Shown here piece after piece: positions 15,703-22,709 of a DNA stretch of 27,719 nucleotides. A model generated the notes under the pieces. It was given only the letters and a program-made list of their open reading frames with translations. It had not been told where the DNA came from and did not search any database. Position 1 is the stretch's first letter; each line of letters begins with the position of its first letter. This stretch comes from an uncultured Flavobacteriales bacterium. Its GTDB lineage: Bacteria; Bacteroidota; Bacteroidia; Flavobacteriales; Crocinitomicaceae. The position numbers and the translations under genes were made by a program. Location: contig CAMLLB010000058.1 of assembly GCA_946480815.1 (NCBI GenBank), positions 1-27,719 of the forward strand, in the 5' to 3' direction.

Positions 15703-15710
15703 TATCTTTG
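15703..15710 (+). promoter_or_regulatory. -7 box of kdsB
   Basis: TATCTTTG lies 11 bases before ATG 15722. It stands head to head with the minus-strand box at 15656-15663, so both divergent promoters share about 55 bases. Confidence 0.5.
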
Positions 15711-15721
15711 AAAGAAAAACC

Positions 15722-16456
15722 ATGCGCATTCTCGGCATCATTCCGGCCCGTTACGGCTCTTCCCGCTTTCCGGGCAAACCACTGATTGACCTGAAAGGGA
15801 AAACCATGATCCGGCGTGTGGTTGAGGGAGCCGCGAAATCTGCCCTTTTAACCGACCTGATCGTTGCAACCGATGATGAACGTATTGCGCAAGCTGTAAA
15901 CGATTTTGGTGGAAAAGTAATGCTTACGGATTCCAAACACCCTACCGGGACTGACCGTTGTGCAGAGATCGTGAAAACACTTTCGGAACGATACGATGTG
16001 GTAATCAATATCCAGGGAGATGAGCCATTGGTAGATGCCAGGCAATTGGACCAATTGTTACAGGCATTCACCGATCCGAATGTACAGATCGCAACACTTG
16101 CTTCCAGGAAGATCGAAATGGCAGATATCCTGAACCCCAACCGAATCAAAGTCGTGGTTGACAAAAATCACAGCGCACTTTATTTTTCACGCAGCCCGAT
16201 CCCCAATTTCGCAAATGCAAAAGGTGAACCGTTGCAGATTTACCCGTTTTTAAGACACATTGGTCTCTATGCTTATCGTTCGGAAGTTTTGCTTCAATTG
16301 AGTGAGCTGGCAGAAACGAAACTGGAGCAAATTGAATCACTGGAACAATTACGCTGGTTATACAACGGGTATTCGATCAAGGTAGTGGAAACAGAGATTG
16401 AAACACCGAATATCGATACTCCGGAGGATGTGGAGAAGGTGTTGAGATTGTTATAG
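15722..16456 (+). CDS. kdsB: 3-deoxy-manno-octulosonate cytidylyltransferase (CMP-KDO synthetase)
   Basis: Activates KDO with CTP to CMP-KDO, the donor for the inner core of lipopolysaccharide; a cytosolic enzyme and a mark of an LPS-bearing outer membrane. The product is 244 aa, normal length. Visible motifs: the nucleotide loop IPARYGSSRFPGKPL (7-21), VATDDERI, HPTGTDRCAEI, the metal site NIQGDEPLV, YFSRSPIPN, RHIGLYAYR, and the C-terminal EQLRWLYNGYSIKVVETE with TPEDVEKV. The start is fixed by MRILGIIPARYGSSR. It is followed by an inverted repeat and converges on lspA. Confidence 0.97.
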   Translation: MRILGIIPARYGSSRFPGKPLIDLKGKTMIRRVVEGAAKSALLTDLIVATDDERIAQAVNDFGGKVMLTDSKHPTGTDRCAEIVKTLSERYDVVINIQGDEPLVDARQLDQLLQAFTDPNVQIATLASRKIEMADILNPNRIKVVVDKNHSALYFSRSPIPNFANAKGEPLQIYPFLRHIGLYAYRSEVLLQLSELAETKLEQIESLEQLRWLYNGYSIKVVETEIETPNIDTPEDVEKVLRLL

Positions 16457-16462
16457 TGTGGT

Positions 16463-16514
16463 TTCGACTACGCTCAACCACCTTAAATGAGTCCGGTGAC
16501 TGAGCGTAGCCGAA
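16463..16514. repeat. TTCGACTACGCTCA inverted repeat, copy 1
   Basis: TTCGACTACGCTCA (16463-16476) and TGAGCGTAGCCGAA (16501-16514) are inverted with one mismatch around a 24-base loop, between the convergent kdsB and lspA. A second copy is at 22650-22699. This pair of words is very frequent in Bacteroidota intergenic DNA (from memory). Confidence 0.8.
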
Positions 16515-16524
16515 GTTCCGGAAC

Positions 16525-16553
16525 AAAAAAACGGAAGATTACTCCTCCGTTTT
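16525..16553 (-). terminator. Terminator overlapping the 3' end of lspA
   Basis: On the minus strand AAAACGGA pairs with TCCGTTTT, followed by a run of T (16531-16525). The lspA stop codon (16539-16541) sits in the loop, so the last codons of lspA form the 5' arm. This is the expected end of the dksA-like/lspA transcript. Confidence 0.75.
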
Positions 16554-17249
16554 AGTGTTATTTTCTTCTGTTGAAGCCGTTTGAACTGCGGCTTTCTTTT
16601 TATTTTCTTTCGGAAAGTATTTTCGTTGTCTGAAAATGATCATGATGACCCCGATACTGATCGCAGCATCCGCTACGTTCCAAATCGCCGGAAAGATTTG
16701 ATTGTCTCCATTCTTATCATACCACGGAACCCACGATGGCCATTCCATATTGAACTGGAACATATCGACCACATTCCCAAGTAAAAACCCGGTGTGGCGT
16801 GTTTCGTACTTCCCAACGATCCCGCAATCCGTCCAAATTCCGGATCCGTCCAAATGATTGAACCCAATGCACGGATCATAATCGAAAATGAAATCATAGA
16901 ACATGGAATCGATCAGGTTCCCGGTTGCCCCGGCAAATACCAACCCGATTGCCAACAGGAATTCCGTTTTCGCGCCTTTGCGCCATTGTTTCACAAAATA
17001 ATAGGCAATTGCAGCACTTGCGAAAATACGGAAGATGCTCAGGCCTAATTTGGCCCAGATACTTGCTCCGAATGTGGTCCCGAACGCCATTCCCTGGTTC
17101 TCGATGTACAATAATCGAAACCAGGAACCGATCGCATTCACCGGTGGATCGTAATAATTAAACGTGGTCTTAACCCAAATTTTGGTTATCTGATCAATAA
17201 GCAATATGCAGAATACCGCTATTACAACGATATAGAGTTGTTTCTTCAA
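16539..17249 (-). CDS. lspA: Signal peptidase II (lipoprotein signal peptidase) with an insertion
   Basis: Inner-membrane aspartic protease that removes signal peptides from diacylated prolipoproteins. The product is 236 aa, longer than the roughly 160 aa of the E. coli enzyme. Four hydrophobic segments are visible. Key motifs: LIDQITKIWV (17-26), YIENQGMAFG (48-57), GATGNLIDS (107-115), the catalytic aspartates Asp162 in GNVVDMF and Asp194 in IWNVADAAIS. Two additions explain the length: about 45 residues between GNLIDS and GNVVDMF (116-158, with DYDPCIGFNHLDGSGIWTD) and a Lys/Glu/Thr-rich C-terminal tail. The gene begins two bases after the end of the DksA-like gene and is probably co-transcribed with it. 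Confidence 0.95.
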   Translation of the reverse strand: MKKQLYIVVIAVFCILLIDQITKIWVKTTFNYYDPPVNAIGSWFRLLYIENQGMAFGTTFGASIWAKLGLSIFRIFASAAIAYYFVKQWRKGAKTEFLLAIGLVFAGATGNLIDSMFYDFIFDYDPCIGFNHLDGSGIWTDCGIVGKYETRHTGFLLGNVVDMFQFNMEWPSWVPWYDKNGDNQIFPAIWNVADAAISIGVIMIIFRQRKYFPKENKKKAAVQTASTEENNTKTEE

Positions 17250-17250
17250 C

Positions 17251-17631
17251 TTATTTGTTTTGCATGTTTTTAGCTTCGATGCTCAACGTAGCATGTGGTA
17301 CCAGTTTCAAACGCTCTTTCTGGATCAGTTTACCTGTTACACGGCAGATTCCATACGTTTTATTCTCAATGCGCATCAAGGCATTTTTCAGGTTTTCAAT
17401 GAACTTCTCCTGGCGAGCTGCCAACTGAGCCACTTCTTCACGAGATAAGGTCTCCGATCCGTCTTCCATCATATTGAAAGTTCTGCCCGTATCATCTGTT
17501 CCATGATTGTCATTTGACAACGATGCTTTCAGCATGTCATAATCGACATTTGCCTCTTTCAACTTCTCGTTGATCAACTGACGGAATTCTTCCAATTCAC
17601 TATCTGAGTATCTTGTTTTCTCTTGTGACAT
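17251..17631 (-). CDS. TraR/DksA family regulator lacking the zinc-finger cysteines
   Basis: A 126-aa protein with a long N-terminal coiled-coil (about 8-90; SELEEFRQLINEKL, SREEVAQLAARQEKFIENLK) and a C-terminal remnant of the DksA zinc finger (YGICRVTGKLIQKERLKLVP, 93-112, then HATLSIEAK). DksA-like proteins enter the RNA polymerase secondary channel and tune transcription with ppGpp. Only one Cys (96) remains of the usual four; the others are Thr, Ser and Ala, so zinc is probably not bound. This Cys-poor form is, from memory, usual in Bacteroidota. It is the first gene of a pair with lspA, which starts two bases later. Confidence 0.92.
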   Translation of the reverse strand: MSQEKTRYSDSELEEFRQLINEKLKEANVDYDMLKASLSNDNHGTDDTGRTFNMMEDGSETLSREEVAQLAARQEKFIENLKNALMRIENKTYGICRVTGKLIQKERLKLVPHATLSIEAKNMQNK

Positions 17632-17656
17632 TGCGACGTAATTTTTGAAATTCGCA

Positions 17657-17664
17657 CAAAAATA
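17657..17664 (-). promoter_or_regulatory. -7 box of the DksA-like/lspA operon
   Basis: The minus strand reads TATTTTTG, a full TAnnTTTG match, 25 bases before ATG 17631. Confidence 0.45.
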
Positions 17665-17843
17665 ATCGAATTTTCAGAGGAGTAAAACGAAAAGGATGAA
17701 TGGTAACAATTACTTATTCACAGAATTGTCTATTTTAGACACTATTTTGTTAGTAAACCCTTGAAAACACTGGAAAATGGCTACTATCACAGAAAATGTT
17801 AAAGTGCTTCAATATTTCCTTGCGTTTGTGCGCAATATCTATT

Positions 17844-17871
17844 CCTCTTTCGGAGGGGGACCAAAGGGGAG
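17844..17871 (-). repeat. Dispersed CCCCCTCC element, copy 2
   Basis: The reverse complement matches 6648-6675 at 23 of 28 bases, both containing GTCCCCCTCC. It lies in the 334-base gene-free stretch 17632-17965, which otherwise holds the DksA-like promoter, a doubtful short open frame from 17777, and the efflux-operon terminator. Confidence 0.55.
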
Positions 17872-17890
17872 AAGAGAAAATCACAAAATC

Positions 17891-17935
17891 AAAAAACCTT
17901 CTTCCCAAGACTTAACACCATTGAAAAGAAGGTTT
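17891..17935 (-). terminator. Rho-independent terminator of the efflux operon
   Basis: On the minus strand AAACCTTCTT pairs with AAGAAGGTTT across a 22-base loop, followed by more T at 17893-17891. It lies 31 bases after the emrB-like stop codon. Confidence 0.75.
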
Positions 17936-17965
17936 CTCTGTTTATTATCAGGGGGTAACTCAAAC

Positions 17966-19546
17966 TTAGTGACCATCTGCTACAACAGCTTTTGCGCCTT
18001 TTTTGTAGCGGATCAAAAATACCACCGGTACACAGATCAGGATCAAACAGGCTACCATGAAGAATCCATGATTGTAACTTACGAGCATTTGCTGACGGGT
18101 CATTAATCCGTCCATGGTGCGGTTTGCCATGGCTGTTGCTTCAACCGGGTCGAATCCTTTTGACAGGAAATTCTGAGTCAGCAACTGAAGGCGTTCATTC
18201 ACGGCATCGCTGTACTGGTTGATGTAACCGATCATGTTTCCACGGACCAAAGCATTGGTATTTGTCAGGTACACGTTGATCAAAGCGATACCAACCGAAC
18301 CACCCAGCTGACGGATCATATTTGCCAAACCGATTGCCTGCGGCATATCCCTCGGACTCAATCCCTGAACTGCCAATGAAAGGATTGGAGACATCATGAA
18401 CGCCATCCCGAAACCACGCAATACGAATGGAAGATAGAAATTGCGCTCTGAAGAATCCGGTGAAGAAAATGCCAACATCATGACGAAACTAAAGGTCATT
18501 GCAATTCCGAAAAGAATCACCGTTTTCGGGTTCATTCCACCTCCGAGCAAGCGTCCAACCAAAGGCATGGCGACGGCTGTACAAAGTGCTCCCGGGATCA
18601 TAAACATGCCCGTTTGTGTGGCTGTCCATCCGAGGGAGATCTGCACGAATAAAGGGAAGATAAATACCGTTCCAAAGAGCATCAAACCGAGCAGGAAGTT
18701 CATAATGGAACCCATGATCATGTTGTAGTTTTTGTACAGGCGAATATTTACCGCCGGATAATCAATCCGCAATTCCCGAATGATAAATGCTGCCAAACTC
18801 GCTAAACCGATAATAGTCATTGCAGTAATCTCATGACTTTCAAACCAGTCTTCAGCTGTTCCTTCTTCCAGTACGTATTGGATCGAACCAACGGAAATCA
18901 CCAGGAATAAAATTCCCCACCAGTCGATCTTTTTGGGCCTGACAGCGCCGGGTCGATCTGTAACGTAGCGATAGCTCAAGATTGTTGCAACAATCCCGAT
19001 TGGAATGTTCACGAAGAAAATCCAGTGCCAGGAGAAGTTGTCCGTAATGTAACCTCCGAGGGTTGGTCCGAACGTTGGTCCAAGGATCAATCCCATTCCG
19101 AAGATTGCATTTGCTGTAGAGATTTTTTCCGGCGGGAAAGCCCCGATGATAATGGATTGTGCTGTTGAAAGCAAACCACCACCACCTAAACCTTGCACAA
19201 AACGCCAGAAAACGAGTGTCCAAAGACTGTCCGAAAGACCGCACATCAGGGACGCGACCGTAAACACGATAACAGAACCGGTAAAGTAATTCCGTCGGCC
19301 AAAGAGGTCGCTGAGCATACTTGTGAGCGGAATGATAATCACGTTTGAAATAGCATAAGCTGTTACAACCCATGCAATTTCTGTTGTAGTTGCACCTACA
19401 TTACCACTGATCTCACGTAATGAAACGTTTACAATGGTTGTATCGAGTAACTCGAGAATGGCGCAACTGATCGCCGTGATTACCAGGATCCACTTTTCTG
19501 CTCCCGTTGGATATACAATGGGTGTTCTTAAAGCAGTTCCTTCCAC
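17966..19546 (-). CDS. emrB: DHA2 (14-span) MFS multidrug exporter, EmrB/QacA type
   Basis: A 526-aa inner-membrane proton antiporter of the EmrB subfamily, exporting hydrophobic drugs through an EmrA/TolC conduit. About 14 membrane segments are visible. Family motifs: DTTIVNVSLREISG in span 1, the motif A region LSDLFGRRNYFTGSV, RFVQGLGGGGLLSTAQSII, and antiporter motif C (GLILGPTFGPTLGGYI), then WHWIFFVNIPIGI. Length is typical. It is the last gene of the operon: its ATG comes two bases after the adaptor stop. The cargo cannot be read from sequence; the gene symbol is by family, not proven orthology. Confidence 0.93.
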   Translation of the reverse strand: MEGTALRTPIVYPTGAEKWILVITAISCAILELLDTTIVNVSLREISGNVGATTTEIAWVVTAYAISNVIIIPLTSMLSDLFGRRNYFTGSVIVFTVASLMCGLSDSLWTLVFWRFVQGLGGGGLLSTAQSIIIGAFPPEKISTANAIFGMGLILGPTFGPTLGGYITDNFSWHWIFFVNIPIGIVATILSYRYVTDRPGAVRPKKIDWWGILFLVISVGSIQYVLEEGTAEDWFESHEITAMTIIGLASLAAFIIRELRIDYPAVNIRLYKNYNMIMGSIMNFLLGLMLFGTVFIFPLFVQISLGWTATQTGMFMIPGALCTAVAMPLVGRLLGGGMNPKTVILFGIAMTFSFVMMLAFSSPDSSERNFYLPFVLRGFGMAFMMSPILSLAVQGLSPRDMPQAIGLANMIRQLGGSVGIALINVYLTNTNALVRGNMIGYINQYSDAVNERLQLLTQNFLSKGFDPVEATAMANRTMDGLMTRQQMLVSYNHGFFMVACLILICVPVVFLIRYKKGAKAVVADGH

Positions 19547-19548
19547 GA

Positions 19549-20640
19549 TTATTTCACTTTAACAGATACATATGCGCTTAATCCGGGGAAGAGCATTTTG
19601 ATTTCTTCCCTGGTCAAATGATCGATGGTAATTTTTACCGGAACGCGCTGTACAATTTTTACGAAGTTCCCTGTTGCATTATCCGGAGGCAATAAGGAGA
19701 ATTTTGCACCTGTTGCACCTACGAATGAATTCAATTTACCCGATAATTTGATGTGGGGATAAGCATCTACTTTAATTTCAACCGGCTGACCGATCTTCAT
19801 GTTCTCTAATTGAGTTTCTTTGAAATTTGCGGTCACCCAAAGGCTTGAATTATCGATTGCAGAACAAACCGCCTGACCTGTCGATACGTATTGTCCTACT
19901 TCAACACCTCTTTTGGAAACTACACCGTCACACGGAGCTTCGATGGTTGCATAATCCAATTGTGTCAATGCCAGTTTCAATTCAGCTTCACGCTGACGGA
20001 TCAATGCCTCAGCCAGAGAGATCATGGATACTTGTCCTAAAGCTTGTGATCTGACACCTGCAGATTGGGATTGAGAAACTTTCAATTGTTTCAGTGCTGA
20101 ATCATAGGTTGCCTGAGCAACTTCCAATTCAGCATTGCTGTTATCCAATTCAGCCTGGGTTGCTGCTTTTGCCGCGAACATGTTTTTTGTACGCTTGTTA
20201 TCTTCTTTCGCTTTATTCAATCGTGCTTTTGCTGAATTGATGCTTTCCTGTGTTGTTTCCGTTGAGAAAACTGCTGCGCTGGCACTTTGGCTGGAAGCCA
20301 TTGCGTTGCTTTTTACTGCATTCAGGTTTGCTTTTGCATTTTCCAATGCAGCTTCAGCTTGTGCTACTTTTGCTTTGTATTCCGTATCATCAATAACAAC
20401 AAGCAATTGTCCTTTTTTTACTTCCTGGTTGTCTTCGAACAATACTTCTTTCACATATCCTGTAATGGAAGAACGGACCGGGATGATATTAGCATCCAAT
20501 TGAGCGTTGTCTGTTGATTCTGTATTTCCACCCATCATGAAAATAACAACCCCCGCGATTACTGCAACTATGATACCTCCAATGATGAACTTTATTCTGG
20601 AGCCTTTTCCTTTTTTCTCTTTTTTGTTTTCCTTTTCCAT
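19549..20640 (-). CDS. emrA: HlyD/EmrA family periplasmic adaptor
   Basis: A 363-aa membrane-fusion protein linking the inner-membrane pump to the outer-membrane channel. A Lys-rich cytosolic start (MEKENKKEKKGKGSRIK) leads to one membrane span (FIIGGIIVAVIAGVVIFMMG, 19-38). A split lipoyl/barrel-sandwich domain follows (first half SSITGYVKEVLFEDNQEVKKG; second half APCDGVVSKRGVEVGQYVSTG near 245). Between the halves lies a long alpha-helical hairpin rich in Ala, Gln and Glu (about 90-230). The C-terminal beta-barrel part includes VTANFKETQLENMKIGQPV. It sits between the TolC-like gene (11-base gap) and the emrB-like gene (2-base gap). Confidence 0.94.
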   Translation of the reverse strand: MEKENKKEKKGKGSRIKFIIGGIIVAVIAGVVIFMMGGNTESTDNAQLDANIIPVRSSITGYVKEVLFEDNQEVKKGQLLVVIDDTEYKAKVAQAEAALENAKANLNAVKSNAMASSQSASAAVFSTETTQESINSAKARLNKAKEDNKRTKNMFAAKAATQAELDNSNAELEVAQATYDSALKQLKVSQSQSAGVRSQALGQVSMISLAEALIRQREAELKLALTQLDYATIEAPCDGVVSKRGVEVGQYVSTGQAVCSAIDNSSLWVTANFKETQLENMKIGQPVEIKVDAYPHIKLSGKLNSFVGATGAKFSLLPPDNATGNFVKIVQRVPVKITIDHLTREEIKMLFPGLSAYVSVKVK

Positions 20641-20651
20641 GTGTGTTTTAA

Positions 20652-21911
20652 TTAAAATTTGATTGAACCTGATGTTGCGTTGATTGTTGAAATGGCATTC
20701 ATTCGTTTGATTTCGTGAACTTTCTTATTGAGTTTTGCCTGAAGTTCAGCGTTTAATTGTGACAAATAGTTTACAACGGTAATCTTGCCATTTTCCATTT
20801 GAGCGGTTGCGGTTGACGTTACGTTGTGTCTTTTTTCAATGATTACATCATCTTTTTCGATCATTTGAGCCAATGCGCTTAATTGAGCTGTTTGGGTATT
20901 CAAAGAAGACGCGATGTTGAATAGGAATGCCTCTTTTTGAATATCGATCAGGCTTTTGCTCAATTCCACTTTTGTTTTCTCTCTTTTCAAGCCATACAAG
21001 GAACTGATGTTCCAACGTACCGTTAAGCTTGCACTTCCGAAGAAACGCAAATCCTGGTTGATGAAGTTCGGCCCCGGACGACCGTAATTTCCAGCTGCTC
21101 CAACCGTCACTCTTGGAATGGCGTTCACGTTAATTTGCTTGAAACGCGCATCCAGTAGTTTTGCCTGAAGGTCGAAGATTTTCATTTCCGGGCGCTGGAT
21201 TTCAACGCGTGCAGCCTGACCTCCGATCGGAGTTTCTGCAAGGGCCGTATTTTTGTCCACCGGTTTACCAATATAAAGCGTCATCGTTTTGTAAAGTCCC
21301 TCCAATTGAAATCCCGACTCGATGATGTTCTGGTCTGTCTTCAGGATTTCAGCTTCCAGCTCATCCAGCGAACTGGATAAGACCAAGCCATTGTCCACAC
21401 CTGCTTTCATGTTTTTCGCCCGGTTGCTCAGATCTTCTTTGTACAATTCCAGGATGCGCAGGTTTTCCCGACCTAAAAGAATGTTCACGTAAAGCTGATT
21501 TACGCGTTCAACCAATTTGTAAAGTTCTACCTCGTTTTGCTGAATAGTCAATTCCGTACTCAGTTTTTCAACATTATGCTGTGTTTTGGTTAATCCGCCA
21601 TCGATGATTGTCTGTTCCAGGCTCAGGGATGTCAGATAAGCATCGTGGGGGAATTTCAGATCCATTCCCGGGAAATCGAACTGAACAACCTCCGTGTTGT
21701 AAGTTGCTTGTCCCATGAATGAAAGTTTCGGCAACCAGTTTTCGCGGATTGCTTTTTCGTTTTGTTCCGTTTGTTGTAGTGTAACTTCGTTTTGTTTGAT
21801 CAATGGATAATTTTTCTTTGACCAAGCAATGCATGAGTCCAGTGAAACGGAGTTTTGTGAAAACCCGATCCCTGTAGTTGCAATGCTTAGTACTGTCAGT
21901 AATTTGCGCAT
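20652..21911 (-). CDS. TolC family outer-membrane efflux channel
   Basis: A 419-aa protein with a signal peptide (MRKLLTVLSIATTGIGFSQ). Two similar halves of the TolC fold can be seen: the opening SLDSCIAWSKKNYPLIKQNE helix, long coiled helices rich in Glu, Gln and Leu (about 110-200 and 310-400), and short beta-strand parts (LPKLSFMGQATYNTEV near 60; IPRVTVGAAGNYGRPGPNF near 263). It forms the trimeric outer-membrane exit duct for the adjoining pump. Second gene of the operon, 15 bases after tetR. Confidence 0.93.
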   Translation of the reverse strand: MRKLLTVLSIATTGIGFSQNSVSLDSCIAWSKKNYPLIKQNEVTLQQTEQNEKAIRENWLPKLSFMGQATYNTEVVQFDFPGMDLKFPHDAYLTSLSLEQTIIDGGLTKTQHNVEKLSTELTIQQNEVELYKLVERVNQLYVNILLGRENLRILELYKEDLSNRAKNMKAGVDNGLVLSSSLDELEAEILKTDQNIIESGFQLEGLYKTMTLYIGKPVDKNTALAETPIGGQAARVEIQRPEMKIFDLQAKLLDARFKQINVNAIPRVTVGAAGNYGRPGPNFINQDLRFFGSASLTVRWNISSLYGLKREKTKVELSKSLIDIQKEAFLFNIASSLNTQTAQLSALAQMIEKDDVIIEKRHNVTSTATAQMENGKITVVNYLSQLNAELQAKLNKKVHEIKRMNAISTINATSGSIKF

Positions 21912-21926
21912 AATTGTTTGTGTTAT

Positions 21927-22532
21927 TTATTGAAATTTGAAGGAAATGAACTCCTTGACGGATTCTTTGATTCTGTCTTTTGCATCACCATTCCAATCGT
22001 ACCCGTGTTTTTTCAGCATCAGCTTGTAAAGCGGGGAAGCCAAAAAAGGGTAAGCAACCAGGGAATGAAGATTGACCATGAACAAAACCGGATCAAATGG
22101 TTTGATCTCGTTGTTGGCAAATGCTTCTTCCAGGGTTGGAATAAGCAGGGCCCGTTGATTTTTCATGTGCTTTACTTTCTCGTGGAACATTTCCGGGTTA
22201 ATGGAAATCTCCTTGATAATGAACATCGACATTTGAGGGTATTCGGTAAAGAATTCGAACATATTGTCAACATACTGCATCAAACGCTCTTTGATCGGGA
22301 GTGATTTATCTCCGATAACAGTCATTTGTGAGAAATACTTTTCCAGTGCTCCGTCAAAAACAGCGTCAAATAATTTCTCTTTACTTCGGAAGTAATAGTG
22401 AAGTAATGCTTTGTTTATTCCGGCAGTATCTGCAATATCCTGCATACGTGCGCCGTAAAGACCATACTTCATGAAAACATCTTTAGCAGCCTCTAAGATC
22501 TTTTCTTCCGTTGTTGAATCCTTTAATCCCAT
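21927..22532 (-). CDS. TetR/AcrR family repressor of the efflux operon
   Basis: A 201-aa one-component regulator. The N-terminal helix-turn-helix (8-58) is typical: TEEKILEAAKDVFMKYGLYG, RMQDIADTAGINKALLHYYF, RSKEKLFDAVFDGAL. The C-terminal two thirds are helical and variable, forming the ligand and dimer domain (YPQMSMFIIKEISINPEMF, LIPTLEEAFANNEIKPFDPV). It is the first gene of the tetR-tolC-emrA-emrB unit, so it most likely represses its own operon and lets go when a pump substrate binds. The palindrome at 22548-22565 is the obvious operator. The ligand is unknown. Confidence 0.94.
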   Translation of the reverse strand: MGLKDSTTEEKILEAAKDVFMKYGLYGARMQDIADTAGINKALLHYYFRSKEKLFDAVFDGALEKYFSQMTVIGDKSLPIKERLMQYVDNMFEFFTEYPQMSMFIIKEISINPEMFHEKVKHMKNQRALLIPTLEEAFANNEIKPFDPVLFMVNLHSLVAYPFLASPLYKLMLKKHGYDWNGDAKDRIKESVKEFISFKFQ

Positions 22533-22547
22533 AGTTTAATTATTTAA

Positions 22548-22565
22548 TTTAACCAAATGGTTAAA
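22548..22565. promoter_or_regulatory. TetR-type operator upstream of the efflux operon
   Basis: TTTAACCA-AA-TGGTTAAA is an inverted repeat with 8-bp arms, 16 bases upstream of the tetR ATG, just downstream of the -7 box, in the position where a repressor would block transcription. A further TGGTTAAA half-site lies on the other side of the box at 22584-22591. Confidence 0.7.
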
Positions 22566-22573
22566 CTTTTTTG

Positions 22574-22581
22574 CAAAACTA
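22574..22581 (-). promoter_or_regulatory. -7 box of the efflux operon
   Basis: The minus strand reads TAGTTTTG, a full TAnnTTTG match, enclosed between the operator palindrome and the extra half-site. The predicted leader is about 35 bases. Confidence 0.5.
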
Positions 22582-22647
22582 CATGGTTAAATTTAATTCA
22601 CCACTATTGAAGTGTAAAAAAATGTTATTTATTAAGCGAAAGGGTGG

Positions 22648-22701
22648 ACTTCGACTACGTTCAGTCACCCTCTCGATTAGGACACTGAGCGTAGTCGAAG
22701 T
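22648..22701. repeat. TTCGACTACG(C/T)TCA inverted repeat, copy 2
   Basis: ACTTCGACTACGTTCAGT (22648-22665) and ACTGAGCGTAGTCGAAGT (22684-22701) are inverted with one G-T position around an 18-base loop. It lies between the efflux operon promoter and the 3' end of the amidohydrolase gene (22710), where it could act as terminator for the latter. Same family as 16463-16514. Confidence 0.85.
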
Positions 22702-22709
22702 GTCATTAA

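Noticed and set aside
15652..15741. N-terminal extension of the secreted-protein frame into kdsB
   Set aside because: It overlaps the kdsB start, precedes a proper signal peptide, and crosses both promoter boxes.
17777..18106. Open frame of 109 codons on the + strand starting MATITENVKVLQYF
   Set aside because: It runs through a dispersed repeat, the efflux-operon terminator and 140 bases of the emrB-like gene on the other strand; its second half has low-complexity, shadow-like composition. The first 25 codons could be a remnant of a lost gene, but nothing supports expression.
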